Assembly (NCBI GenBank): GCA_020698575.1
Contig: CM036247.1
Span: 785,936 to 849,935, forward strand
Source: Bostrychus sinensis
Lineage: Eukaryota; Chordata; Actinopteri; Gobiiformes; Eleotridae
Length of the DNA: 64,000 nt
Reading direction: 5' to 3'
Under the pieces are notes generated by a model. That model was not told where the DNA came from. It saw nothing but the letters and a program-made list of their open reading frames with translations, and did not search any database. Made by a program: the position numbers and the translations under genes. Shown piece by piece: positions 33,419 through 46,328 of the stretch (position 1 is the first letter of the stretch; each line of letters starts with the position of its first letter).

Positions 33419-36400
33419 AAAAAGCAGGAAAATATGAACCTCACTGTTTCTGGAGAGGGAGAAGTACTACAGTACTCTGTACTCAAGGAAAAGTACTACT
33501 ACTTCAATTTGTTATTGTTCAAAGTAGAGTCATCGTTGCTGTAGTATCAGCAGTAACAGTACTTCCTCTGTTACTGAGGGCCAGGTTTATCAAAGGTTTG
33601 CTGCAGGTTCAATGAATAAGTCGAGTTAAAAGTGTTTCAGAGCCAGGCTCAGCTGAGGTCAGCGTCTCTCTGCCTGAGCTAAATGAGTGCAGCGCACATT
33701 TTGCTGCTGTGACTCAATGAATCTGTAAAATGAGGCGTTTTTGCTGGAACGTACAAAATTCAAGGCGGAGAAAATGCAGTTGCTGTTTGATTTATCAGAG
33801 TACGGAGCTAAATCTGCTGTGAACTGATCACGGTGGAGGCGCAGGAGCCACAGTTCAGCCGAGGAAAGACCGCTGTTATTTCTGCTCAGACGGGCGTTGA
33901 AATAAGATAAAACACTTTAAAGAGGCTCATTTACAAAGAGACATCAGTAACGATATCCAAATCTCACAGTATGATATTTATTGCGATATTGTGGGGAGGC
34001 TAAAACTAAGTTTTCATCTGGATCACGTTAGTTTGGTCTGACAACAAAAAGCTGTAAACAGCAGCTCAAACAGGTGCCATGAGCAATGACCATATAAGGA
34101 ACTTCCCCTTCTTATACATCAAAGGACACAAGGCTCTTGTAAACAAAGAGCAGTCTCTCAGGCGTCACTGATCTGGGGTCAGCACAGGGGCAAGTGTTCA
34201 CTGTGTGTTTTTATCCACAAACTCCTGCTCACAGCCGCCCTCTGCTGGACACTACAGTTAGTTTATAGTTTTCAGCGCGAGTCCAGTCCGAGCCTGCAGT
34301 CTGCTCCTCGAGCGCACGGAGACGAGGAGAGAGAGGAAATGAACGAGTGAAGCGTTGCGGTGCCGCGGGAGAACGACAAAAGTTTATTTAGTAACTTTAG
34401 TTTATTATTGACTAACCTTTGGAATCCTCTGCACACTTTGCTCGCTTTAGAGACGACTGCAAAGGGAAAAACATTAAACTGCAACCCAAAGGTAAGACTT
34501 GGAGCAACTGCGTTCGTAGTGAAAATATTCTGCAAATAGAAAAGGGCTGCTGCGGGGTGGGGCGCACAATTAATGTTGCACGCGATGCACATTTATTTTA
34601 AGTTTTTACTGGCAACAGAGCCACAAAAACAAGAAAATGGCTTAGAAAAAAAAAAGTGAAACCAGCTGCTCCATGAACGAACCACCGCTGCAATTATTTC
34701 ACAACACATAACTTCAAATAATGGTTATTGTTACAGAGGAGTAGTCATTTTTATCATCAACAACAATCCATATCTACATGTTATAAATATACAACTGTGC
34801 TACATAATAATGCAGGTGCTAACTCGAAACGCCCTGATTATGTCCTGGCAGTGTTAACTTTAGAGAAAACTCTTTGTGCTATTTCTGGGTTATTCTACCT
34901 TTTGCCCCTTTTTAAAATTAATTTAGGCTTCTGAGCAGTTCCTGGCCATTTGTTCAAGGGTTTCTGTGTAATTATAGGCAATTTGTGCAAATACAGTCTG
35001 AGAACTTTCATTAGAGGCAAGTCGTCTGTTGGTTTCTCATTTGTTTGCCCCCCGTATGAAAATGGTGGCATATGCATAAACACTGTTTAATTAAAGAATT
35101 CTGTGTAAATAATGCATATATAGAAACAGAATGCATCATCTGTGAGCACACCAGTCCTCTCCAGCTGCACATCCACACCTGCCTTGTTTTAGGTTTGTGG
35201 TTGACAGAACTTTGAATATGGTAAAAATCTGTAAAATAAATTTTATTTCTCATAAAACTCTGAATATTGTCACTTTTAAAGGGGTTACTCCTAATATTAT
35301 GGTAAAAATCTTTAATTTTAGAGTATTTGTTTGGCAGCCGTAGCCGACAGTCATTTACCTTTTTTTACAGATTTTTTTTTTTACAGTAGAGCGGAGCAAA
35401 CCTGAGTAAACTGACAGCGGAGTGAGCCAATCAGAAAATGGCGGACGTGACGTTAACAAAGCGACAAGAAAGTGAGCAACGCGAAATCATGGTCTTTTCT
35501 CGTTACTTTGGGCACTTTTTTTTAAGGGTTTCTTTTCAAAGAAGGACAACTGAAGAAATACAAAAAAACAAAGAAAACTAAAGTCAAATAAATGAAACAT
35601 ATTTTGACTCGTAAGCCTTTGACTCCTGTGTCCTTTTTAATTATGTTTCACCCTTGGGTGGTAACAGTGTAAAATGTATGTAAAATGTAAATGTAAATCT
35701 TTGAGGATGTCCTGTCTCTGGTTGAAGAGCTTATATGGTTGGTGTCTGCCTCGCTGCCTCTGTGTTTCAGGAAGATGGCCTCAACCAACGAAGTCCTCAG
35801 TGAATGTCTCAGGCAGGGGAAAACAAAGACAACAGAAAGTTCCTTATATTTTGACGTTAAACTGTTTGACAAATGGCGAAGGGGACACACAGCCAATCAG
35901 AGCTGGTTGAGCACGACGGCCTGACGTGTTCAATCGGCCAGAAGTATGCACAACTGTGTCCCGCTACATCCGCTGGTGCAGAACACACCAACCAGACTCA
36001 CGTCGCTGACTGCGACAAACCATCCGACCGCGCCCAACGCCGACGATGGCCCCGGTGTGTCCTGGCCTTTAGACACAGAGGTGAGCTGAGTTGGCCTGGC
36101 TTCAGTGCGATTGGCCTTGGGTTTTAAAGATTTGTCACTCAAAATATGGAGAAATAGCCTATCATTTACAAAAAAATAGTTCTGCCCAACCTGCTGACAA
36201 TTTTTTTCACCCGCAGCAACACTTAAAAAGCCGCCCAATTCCGTGGGAAAACCGCAGACTTGGCAACCCTGTCTACTCTGAGTGAAAACTATGAATACCT
36301 CCATTTGCAAAACAAGGCCATAGAGGATTATTAGTTCCATAGTGTGAATGAGAACGTGAGGGGCCAACAGTCACATTGTGAAACTGGATATGGAATACAA

Positions 36401-36600
36401 TTTGATTGATCTGATTTTCACTTCATTCATAATTCACAATACATAAGTAAGCCTAGATTCAATTTTAGACACTTATTTTTGACTGAATACTTATATATTA
36501 AGAATATGTGTATGTTTTTTTTTAAATTGAATTGACAGAATTCTAATGCTTTGTGACATCACGTCACATTCCATTCCACACTTTCCTAGTAAGCAGCTAA

Positions 36601-37668
36601 ATGTCATTTCACTCAAATAACCCGAGAGAGAGAGCAGCGTTGAACTGCCTGAAAACCGCCATAGGAAAAACAAAAACTGACACCACATTCTTTGAAGAGC
36701 CCATAGTGTCAGATAAGCACATGGAAAAAACAGGTAAACAGGAAAAAATGTCTGCCACTGACTTCACTGTCCCTGGGTGCTGCTCGAGCTGCCAGTCTTT
36801 AGACCTTCCTCAGGACAGCTCCAGAGCACGGTCGATGCATCAGTGCAGCGCAAGCACAGGCCCTGCACTTGTTAAAGACTGCATCCTTTCAGAGGTCTAT
36901 GTAGAAAATGATGTAGAGTCCACAGAAAGCGAGGGCACCTATGATGTTAGCCTCCCTGGGTCTGCTATGACCCACATTATAACAAGGCATAGATCACCAT
37001 CTACTCCTCCCATGTCATCACTGAGCACTGCAGCTGATCTGGTGCTCTCTGAGGAGATAGACCAGCTTCTGAGTGGTTATGTGCCCAGGAGTTTGGTCCA
37101 AATGGAAGAGAACAGTGATGTCCTTCCAGTTTTACCAGATTCCTTTGTCCAAGAGCTGCCGGAGGAGGCTGAACATAAGGCCGAAAAACAGCCTGAAACA
37201 GCCTCGTGGAAGGGTTTGAAAATGACAAAAGTTGTAAATTCATTCAAAGAGGACAGAGGTGACGCCAGGCCTTCATCTGCTCAGGGTTCCAAGCAAAGAA
37301 AGGACACTGGCAGCAAGAGAACTTCACCGTCAAGTTTCTTCAAGGGCCTGACAAAAAAACGAAGCAAAACATCTCCTGACAAAGCCACAAGCTCCTCTGA
37401 CAGTGATGATGTCTTCCTGGGCAAAACCGACAAGAGCAAAACTGGCGAGAGCAAAACCGATGAACCTGACCTGCCCCCACCCCCTCCTCCGAGTAACAAC
37501 AAAAGATTCAGCTGGAAAAGCTGGAGGGGACGTTTTACCAAGGCATACTTTAGGTCCAAACTAGAAGAGCTACGTAATCCGCCGTCTATACAAGCTAAGC
37601 TTGTTCTTCATTATATTGTGCCTGTTTTTCTTGTCTTAGTTGTGGTCGCCATAGTAATCTCTGTTTAA
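36601..37668 (+). CDS. Uncharacterised tail-anchored protein, 355 aa, copy 2
   Basis: Same length and same conceptual translation as 27903-28970, with the in-frame TAA directly before the ATG kept. The candidate leader exon upstream (about 35769-36078) carries an in-frame 6-bp deletion that removes two codons from the small MASTNEVL frame. AATAAA lies at about 37931. Identity to copy 1 reflects recent duplication and is weak evidence for selection. Confidence 0.63.
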   Translation: MSFHSNNPRERAALNCLKTAIGKTKTDTTFFEEPIVSDKHMEKTGKQEKMSATDFTVPGCCSSCQSLDLPQDSSRARSMHQCSASTGPALVKDCILSEVYVENDVESTESEGTYDVSLPGSAMTHIITRHRSPSTPPMSSLSTAADLVLSEEIDQLLSGYVPRSLVQMEENSDVLPVLPDSFVQELPEEAEHKAEKQPETASWKGLKMTKVVNSFKEDRGDARPSSAQGSKQRKDTGSKRTSPSSFFKGLTKKRSKTSPDKATSSSDSDDVFLGKTDKSKTGESKTDEPDLPPPPPPSNNKRFSWKSWRGRFTKAYFRSKLEELRNPPSIQAKLVLHYIVPVFLVLVVVAIVISV

Positions 37669-38416
37669 ATGTAAGGTTGTCCCCACTGTATTAACATACT
37701 GTACAGTGTAAAGAGGAGAGTGGCAGTACAACTTGTGAGCATGTTTAGAAGTTGTGTAGTAGGATTTGGCTGAGGTTTTGTAAGGTGTGTCATGGTGGAA
37801 CGGGAATGGCAGTTTTACTATTCTGGTTTCACCTGTGCACATGCACACATGCAGCCACTTAGCCATATCCTCCTATGTGACTTCCTGTATGCACTGACCC
37901 CTCACCCTAACTGACCTTTGACCCAATGCAAATAAAAATAAATATAAATCTAACTTTAGCTCTTAGTTTGTCCTTCACTGTCCAGTTGTGGGCATTCTCT
38001 GAAGATTAACATAAAATATAGCATGAAAAGATATTTAAGGACATTCCACTTTTTGCCCTTTGTTGGTTGTTTATCCACATTTTCAGTTAGAATAGGAACA
38101 GTGCATGGATTCACTGCTGCCATTGGTTCATTTTTAAACAAAGAATTCAACTTTGCATCATGAGCAGGGTTGCCATGTCTCAGTAAAATTTCCAGCCCAA
38201 TGACAGCTCAAAACCAGCTCAGTTAGATAGAAAAGTAGCTTATTGTGTATAAATCTATTCTTGAAAACTCTACAAATTTAGTCAAATTTAGACTGGATTT
38301 AGGACGATACACAAAATGTCTTCAACTCTACATTTGATTTGATGACGTTATAACAATCTCCACAGATCTGCTGCTCATAAACACAGCTGACAATGGCCTG
38401 GAGCAGTTACACAACT

Positions 38417-38539
38417 GACACACACACACACACACACAGACACACAGACACACACACACACACAGACACACACACACAGACACACACACACACACACACA
38501 CAGACACACACAGACACACACACACACACACACACACAG

Positions 38540-38571
<32 letters not shown>

Positions 38572-38592
38572 ACACACACACACACACACACA

Positions 38593-38683
<91 letters not shown>
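38417..38683. repeat. (CA)n microsatellite between copies 2 and 3
   Basis: About 265 bp of CA with ga interruptions, much shorter than the tract after copy 1. It joins the 19-bp array with the same cacacag|gtgtggtcc junction. Confidence 0.97.
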
Positions 38684-38686
<3 letters not shown>

Positions 38687-39385
38687 TGGTCCAGGTGGGT
38701 CAGAGTGGTCCAGGTGGGTCAGAGTGGTCCAGTGGTCCAGGTGGGTCAGAGTGGTCCAGGTGGGTCAGAGTGGTCCAGGTGGGTCAGAGTGGTCCAGGTG
38801 GGTCAGAGTGGTCCAGGTGGGTCAGAGTGGTCCAGGTGTGGTCCAGGTGGGTCAGAGTGGTCCAGGTGGGTCAGAGTGGTCCAGGTGTGGTCCAGGTGGG
38901 TCAGAGTGGTCCAGGTGGGTCGGTGTAGTCCAGGTGGGTCAGTGTAGTCCAGGTGGGTCAGTGTGGTCCAGGTGGGTCAGAGTGGTCCAGGTGGGTCGGT
39001 GTAGTCCAGGTGGGTCAGAGTGGTCCAGGTGGGTCAGTGTAGTCCAGGTGGGTCAGAGTGGTCCAGGTGGGTCAGAGTGGTCCAGGTGGGTCAGAGTGGT
39101 CCAGGTGGGTCAGAGTGGTCCAGGTGGGTCAGTGTAGTCCAGGTGGGTCAGAGTGGTCCAGGTGGGTCAGAGTGGTCCAGGTGGGTCAGAGTGGTCCAGG
39201 TGGGTCAGAGTGGTCCAGGTGGGTCAGAGTGGTCCAGGTGGGTCAGAGTGGTCCAGGTGGGTCAGTGTAGTCCAGGTGGGTCAGAGTGGTCCAGGTGTGG
39301 TCCAGGTGGGTCGGTGTGGTCCAGGTGTGGTCCAGGTGGGTCAGAGTGGTCCAGGTGGGTCAGTGTGGTCCAGGTGGGTCAGAGT
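38684..39385. repeat. 19-bp minisatellite upstream of copy 3
   Basis: About 37 units of the gtggtccaggtgggtcaga family. It includes a truncated unit (gtccagtggtccagg) near 38726. Confidence 0.95.
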
Positions 39386-39428
39386 GGGTGGTGCCTCAGT
39401 GATGAACTCTGTCAGCTCTGTATTTCAG

Positions 39429-40246
39429 ACTGATGAACTGCCGACTGTCAGACTCCAGCTGTTCTTCTCTGGGCTCCGCTCTGAAGTCCAACCCTTCCCA
39501 CCTGAAAGAACTCGATCTGATGAACAACTGGGAGCTCTCTGCCTCAGGAGTGGAACATCTGCGTGGGTTCCTGCAGAGTCCGGACTGTCGACTGGAGACT
39601 CTCAGGTCAGCGCCTTCAGTTCTGACGAGCTGTGGTCGGTCTGGGCCGCGCTCTGTTAGAGACTGAAATCTGAGTCTCGCTGCGGTTTGGCAAACAAACA
39701 TTTAACCAGATCACACAACACAGGCTAACCACTCTGCTACAGCACCGGGAGGACGTGCACACTCAGAAGAATGTGTGTATTTCTAGGTTTTCTCCTGGAG
39801 GCGGACGCGAGACGAGGACGCTTCATGCATGGAAGCGGAGGTTCCCCTCCAGGTCTGCAGAGCCCAGGAGAGACTGGCGAGTCTAAGGAAGAAAGAAAGG
39901 TTCCAGGCTAAATATTCAGGTTCATTAATAATGGAAAATCTAACTGAGTTTAAATTCTGAAGGATGGTCGTCGTCTGAAGCGAGAGCATCTCTGAAAGAA
40001 ATGCTCAGATAGAAAAGCTAACAGGATGTAACCTGTGCTCCTCTGTCGTCTGTTTTCTGCAGAACCAGACGTCTCCAAAAGACCAAAGCTTCTGCTGCAG
40101 CATCAGCCCAACCTGCAGAGCTCCACAGATCCACCGTCACCAGAAATACAACGAGAAACAGAGGCAAAAACAACCTCAAAAATCTCTCAAACTCAACAGG
40201 ACGACGATCCCTGAATGAGATTATAATTGTGTCACATAAACAATGA
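39429..40246 (+). pseudogene. Partial NLR copy 3: last LRR exon and terminal exon
   Basis: LRR exon 39429-39605 and terminal exon 40063-40246 have the same phase and stop position as the full NLR's exons 12-13. All 5' exons are absent from this copy. Frames and splice sites are intact, so it is a partial duplicate and not visibly damaged. Without an upstream start it is unlikely to make protein alone. Confidence 0.75.
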
Positions 40247-41282
40247 AATAAAAACAAATTAAAGGGCCATATTTTCCTTAAATGTGTGACTAAAGCAGTG
40301 ATTTCATGTAAAGACTTTGTGTAAAAGCCAAACTGAGCGCTGCCCTCTAGAGGTGGGGAGGAGTAACAAGCAGCCGGCACAGGACAGAACTGTGACAGAG
40401 CACAGTGCTGTGTCCCTTGTATTGTAATATTGTGATTATTGAATATATACATCCACCCCAATACATTTATACCTTATAACTATATTCTGTCACTACACCT
40501 GACTCCACAGCACACAGAACAATAACTGTATTCTTCATGGACCGCTTCATTCTTATTAGTGGTTTAATTATTTTATTTTTCTTTATTAAAACTGATTTCC
40601 TGCTGTTTTACTGTGGTTTAGTTCAGTGACAGCCTTTACAGTCACAGAACATTCATTTATTATCTTTGTCAACAATAACTTAGGATGCAATGCTCTTAAA
40701 AATGATTTTACAATACTTTATTATATTACTGTTACTTGTAAGTGATGTTCTCTTGTACGGCTTTCTACTTTTACCTTTTTTTTCTTGAAATCATAAATTG
40801 TCTGAAAGCCTGTTATTGTAACCCTTAAAGCTCGTAATAAATGACATGAACTGAAAAATAAAGAAAGTAAATGAAGACTTTAGACACAACCACAGCCAAC
40901 TTCTATCAGCAGTGTAAAGAAAACACGTTTTCATTTAAACATTTCTGCTTCCTTTTCAGTCACACAGCTCATTATCCAGACACAGACAGAACACGGCCGT
41001 TACAGTTACCGCGCTCTCAATGCTAACGTGGTTAGCATAAGCACATGGAGTTTACATGGAAACTGTTAGCATTGTAGCTAGTGGACTTTCTCACGGCTCA
41101 TTTTTCTTTATTTTCTGCTTCTAAGCGGCTCCAGAGAGCTCTGACCTCTTCTCCAGGCTGTGATTCTTCTGTAAGGCCTCCCTCAGACCCAGTGGCACCA
41201 GATCTGGACTAGGTCTGGACTTAAACGGGACCTGAAAAATGGTTTTAGACCAAATAACAGAACTACAGCGGAGCCTGCTCTG

Positions 41283-41320
41283 ATTGGCTCCGCCGTGACG
41301 TCATGAGGCCAAGGCCAATC
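41283..41320. promoter_or_regulatory. CCAAT/CRE promoter-like element, copy 3
   Basis: TGACGTCA at 41296-41303 with flanking ATTGG and CCAAT, unchanged from the other copies. Confidence 0.42.
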
Positions 41321-44300
41321 AAAAAGCAGGAAAATATGAACCTCACTGTTTCTGGAGAGGGAGAAGTACTACAGTACTCTGTACTCAAGGAAAAGTACTA
41401 CTACTTCAATTTGTTATTGTTCAAAGTAGAGTCATCGTTGCTGTAGTATCAGCGGTAACAGTACTTCCTCTGTTACTGAGGGCCAGGTTTATCAAAGGTT
41501 TGCTGCAGGTTCAATGAATAAGTCGAGTTAAAAGTGTTTCAGAGCCAGGCTCAGCTGAGGTCAGCGTCTCTCTGCCTGAGCTAAATGAGTGCAGCGCACA
41601 TTTTGCTGCTGTGACTCAATGAATCTGTAAAATGAGGCGTTTTTGCTGGAACGTACAAAATTCAAGGCGGAGAAAATGCAGTTGCTGTTTGATTTATCAG
41701 AGTACGGAGCTAAATCTGCTGTCAACTGATCACGGTGGAGGCGCAGGAGCCACAGTTCAGCCGAGGAAAGACCGCTGTTATTTCTGCTCAGACGGGCGTT
41801 GAAATAAGATAAAACACTTTAAAGAGGCTCATTTACAAAGAGACATCAGTAACGATATCCAAATCTCACAGTATGATATTTATTGCGATATTGTGGGGAG
41901 GCTAAAACTAAGTTTTCATCTGGATCACGTTAGTTTGGTCTGACAACAAAAAGCTGTAAACAGCAGCTCAAACAGGTGCCATGAGCAATGACCATATAAG
42001 GAACTTCCCCTTCTTATACATCAAAGGACACAAGGCTCTTGTAAACAAAGAGCAGTCTCTCAGGCGTCACTGATCTGGGGTCAGCACAGGGGCAAGTGTT
42101 CACTGTGTGTTTTTATCCACAAACTCCTGCTCACAGCCGCCCTCTGCTGGACACTACAGTTAGTTTATAGTTTTCAGCGCGAGTCCAGTCCGAGCCTGCA
42201 GTCTGCTCCTCGAGCGCACGGAGACGAGGAGAGAGAGGAAATGAACGAGTGAAGCGTTGCGGTGCCGCGGGAGAACGACAAAAGTTTATTTAGTAACTTT
42301 AGTTTATTATTGACTAACCTTTGGAATCCTCTGCACACTTTGCTCGCTTTAGAGACGACTGCAAAGGGAAAAACATTAAACTGCAACCCAAAGGTAAGAC
42401 TTGGAGCAACTGCGTTCGTAGTGAAAATATTCTGCAAATAGAAAAGGGCTGCTGCGGGGTGGGGCGCACAATTAATGTTGCACGCGATGCACATTTATTT
42501 TAAGTTTTTACTGGCAACAGAGCCACAAAAACAAGAAAATGGCTTAGAAAAAAAAAAGTGAAACCAGCTGCTCCATGAACGAACCACCGCTGCAATTATT
42601 TCACAACACATAACTTCAAATAATGGTTATTGTTACAGAGGAGTAGTCATTTTTATCATCAACAACAATCCATATCTACATGTTATAAATATACAACTGT
42701 GCTACATAATAATGCAGGTGCTAACTCGAAACGCCCTGATTATGTCCTGGCAGTGTTAACTTTAGAGAAAACTCTTTGTGCTATTTCTGGGTTATTCTAC
42801 CTTTTGCCCCTTTTTAAAATTAATTTAGGCTTCTGAGCAGTTCCTGGCCATTTGTTCAAGGGTTTCTGTGTAATTATAGGCAATTTGTGCAAATACAGTC
42901 TGAGAACTTTCATTAGAGGCAAGTCGTCTGTTGGTTTCTCATTTGTTTGCCCCCCGTATGAAAATGGTGGCATATGCATAAACACTGTTTAATTAAAGAA
43001 TTCTGTGTAAATAATGCATATATAGAAACAGAATGCATCATCTGTGAGCACACCAGTCCTCTCCAGCTGCACATCCACACCTGCCTTGTTTTAGGTTTGT
43101 GGTTGACAGAACTTTGAATATGGTAAAAATCTGTAAAATAAATTTTATTTCTCATAAAACTCTGAATATTGTCACTTTTAAAGGGGTTACTCCTAATATT
43201 ATGGTAAAAATCTTTAATTTTAGAGTATTTGTTTGGCAGCCGTAGCCGACAGTCATTTACCTTTTTTTACAGATTTTTTTTTTACAGTAGAGCGGAGCAA
43301 ACCTGAGTAAACTGACAGCGGAGTGAGCCAATCAGAAAATGGCGGACATGACGTTAACAAAGCGACAAAAAAGTGAGCAACGCGAAATCATGGTCTTTTC
43401 TCGTTACTTTGGGCACTTTTTTTAAGGGTTTCTTTTCAAAGAAGGACAACTGAAGAAATACAAAAAAACAAAGAAAACTAAAGTCAAATAAATAAAACAT
43501 ATTTTGACTCGTAAGCCTTTGACTCCTGTGTCCTTTTTAATTATGTTTCACCCTTGGGTGGTAACAGTGTAAAATGTATGTAAAATGTAAATGTAAATCT
43601 TTGAGGATGTCCTGTCTCTGGTTGAAGAGCTTATATGGTTGGTGTCTGCCTCGCTGCCTCTGTGTTTCAGGAAGATGGCCTCAACCAACGAAGTCCTCAG
43701 TGAATGTCTCAGGCAGGGGAAAACAAAGACAACAGAAAGTTCCTTATATTTTGACGTTAAACTCGAGCTGTTTGACAAATGGCGAAGGGGACACACAGCC
43801 AATCAGAGCTGGTTGAGCACGACGGCCTGACGTGTTCAATCGGCCAGAAGTATGCACAACTGTGTCCCGCTACATCCGCTGGTGCAGAACACACCAACCA
43901 GACTCACGTCGCTGACTGCGACAAACCATCCGACCGCGCCCAACGCCGACGATGGCCCCGGTGTGTCCTGGCCTTTAGACACAGAGGTGAGCTGAGTTGG
44001 CCTGGCTTCAGTGCGATTGGCCTTGGGTTTTAAAGATTTGTCACTCAAAATATGGAGAAATAGCCTATCATTTACAAAAAAATAGTTCTGCCCAACCTGC
44101 TGACAATTTTTTTCACCCGCAGCAACACTTAAAAAGCCGCCCAATTCCGTGGGAAAACCGCAGACTTGGCAACCCTGTCTACTCTGAGTGAAAACTATGA
44201 ATACCTCCATTTGCAAAACAAGGCCATAGAGGATTATTAGTTCCATAGTGTGAATGAGAACGTGAGGGGCCAACAGTCACATTGTGAAACTGGATATGGA

Positions 44301-44506
44301 ATACAATTTGATTGATCTGATTTTCACTTCATTCATAATTCACAATACATAAGTAAGCCTAGATTCAATTTTAGACACTTATTTTTGACTGAATACTTAT
44401 ATATTAAGAATATGTGTATGTTTTTTTTTAAATTGAATTGACAGAATTCTAATGCTTTGTGACATCACGTCACATTCCATTCCACACTTTCCTAGTAAGC
44501 AGCTAA

Positions 44507-45574
44507 ATGTCATTTCACTCAAATAACCCGAGAGAGAGAGCAGCGTTGAACTGCCTGAAAACCGCCATAGGAAAAACAAAAACTGACACCACATTCTTTG
44601 AAGAGCCCATAGTGTCAGATAAGCACATGGAAAAAACAGGTAAACAGGAAAAAATGTCTGCCACTGACTTCACTGTCCCTGGGTGCTGCTCGAGCTGCCA
44701 GTCTTTAGACCTTCCTCAGGACAGCTCCAGAGCACGGTCGATGCATCAGTGCAGCGCAAGCACAGGCCCTGCACTTGTTAAAGACTGCATCCTTTCAGAG
44801 GTCTATGTAGAAAATGATGTAGAGTCCACAGAAAGCGAGGGCACCTATGATGTTAGCCTCCCTGGGTCTGCTATGACCCACATTATAACAAGGCATAGAT
44901 CACCATCTACTCCTCCCATGTCATCACTGAGCACTGCAGCTGATCTGGTGCTCTCTGAGGAGATAGACCAGCTTCTGAGTGGTTATGTGCCCAGGAGTTT
45001 GGTCCAAATGGAAGAGAACAGTGATGTCCTTCCAGTTTTACCAGATTCCTTTGTCCAAGAGCTGCCGGAGGAGGCTGAACATAAGGCCGAAAAACAGCCT
45101 GAAACAGCCTCGTGGAAGGGTTTGAAAATGACAAAAGTTGTAAATTCATTCAAAGAGGACAGAGGTGACGCCAGGCCTTCATCTGCTCAGGGTTCCAAGC
45201 AAAGAAAGGACACTGGCAGCAAGAGAACTTCACCGTCAAGTTTCTTCAAGGGCCTGACAAAAAAACGAAGCAAAACATCTCCTGACAAAGCCACAAGCTC
45301 CTCTGACAGTGATGATGTCTTCCTGGGCAAAACCGACAAGAGCAAAACTGGCGAGAGCAAAACCGATGAACCTGACCTGCCCCCACCCCCTCCTCCGAGT
45401 AACAACAAAAGATTCAGCTGGAAAAGCTGGAGGGGACGTTTTACCAAGGCATACTTTAGGTCCAAACTAGAAGAGCTACGTAATCCGCCGTCTATACAAG
45501 CTAAGCTTGTTCTTCATTATATTGTGCCTGTTTTTCTTGTCTTAGTTGTGGTCGCCATAGTAATCTCTGTTTAA
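44507..45574 (+). CDS. Uncharacterised tail-anchored protein, 355 aa, copy 3
   Basis: The translation equals copies 1 and 2. The leader region retains the longer MASTNEVL frame, as in copy 1. AATAAA lies at about 45837. This copy borders non-duplicated sequence on its 3' side, so it may show the original downstream context. Confidence 0.63.
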   Translation: MSFHSNNPRERAALNCLKTAIGKTKTDTTFFEEPIVSDKHMEKTGKQEKMSATDFTVPGCCSSCQSLDLPQDSSRARSMHQCSASTGPALVKDCILSEVYVENDVESTESEGTYDVSLPGSAMTHIITRHRSPSTPPMSSLSTAADLVLSEEIDQLLSGYVPRSLVQMEENSDVLPVLPDSFVQELPEEAEHKAEKQPETASWKGLKMTKVVNSFKEDRGDARPSSAQGSKQRKDTGSKRTSPSSFFKGLTKKRSKTSPDKATSSSDSDDVFLGKTDKSKTGESKTDEPDLPPPPPPSNNKRFSWKSWRGRFTKAYFRSKLEELRNPPSIQAKLVLHYIVPVFLVLVVVAIVISV

Positions 45575-46328
45575 ATGTAAGGTTGTCCCCACTGTATTAA
45601 CATACTGTACAGTGTAAAGAGGAGAGTGGCAGTACAACTTGTGAGCATGTTTAGAAGTTGTGTAGTAGGATTTGGCTGAGGTTTTGTAAGGTGTGTCATG
45701 GTGGAACGGGAATGGCAGTTTTACTATTCTGGTTTCACCTGTGCACATGCACACATGCAGCCACTTAGCCATATCCTCCTATGTGACTTCCTGTATGCAC
45801 TGACCCCTCACCCTAACTGACCTTTGACCCAATGCAAATAAAAATAAATATAAATCTAACTTTAGCTCTTAGTTTGTCCTTCACTGTCCAGTTGTGGGCA
45901 TTCTCTGAAGATTAACATAAAATATAGCATGAAAAGATATTTAAGGACATTCCACTTTTTGCCCTTTGTTGGTTGTTTATCCACATTTTCAGTTAGAATA
46001 GGAACAGTGCATGGATTCACTGCTGCCATTGGTTCATTTTTAAACAAAGAATTCAACTTTGCATCATGAGCAGGGTTGCCATGTCTCAGTAAAATTTCCA
46101 GCCCAATGACAGCTCAAAACCAGCTCAGTTAGATAGAAAAGTAGCTTATTGTGTATAAATCTATTCTTGAAAACTCTACAAATTTAGTCAAATTTAGACT
46201 GGATTTAGGACGATACACAAAATGTCTTCAACTCTACATTTGATTTGATGACGTTATAACAATCTCCACAGATCTGCTGCTCATAAACACAGCTGACAAT
46301 GGCCTGGAGCAGTTACACAACTGCCTTA

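Larger units (their letters stand above)
31483..38416. repeat. Tandem segmental duplication, copy 2
   Basis: Nearly identical to 22780-29717, with the same content and order. Distinguishing changes include a 1-bp insertion in the NLR terminal exon near 32240, a 6-bp deletion (ctcgag) near 35863 and a few substitutions. Confidence 0.95.
39385..46323. repeat. Tandem segmental duplication, copy 3
   Basis: Nearly identical to copies 1 and 2 up to gcagttacacaactg (46323). There the (CA)n of the other copies is replaced by cctta and a Harbinger-like element. The terminal NLR exon has the copy 1 reading frame and lacks the insertion seen in copy 2. Confidence 0.95.
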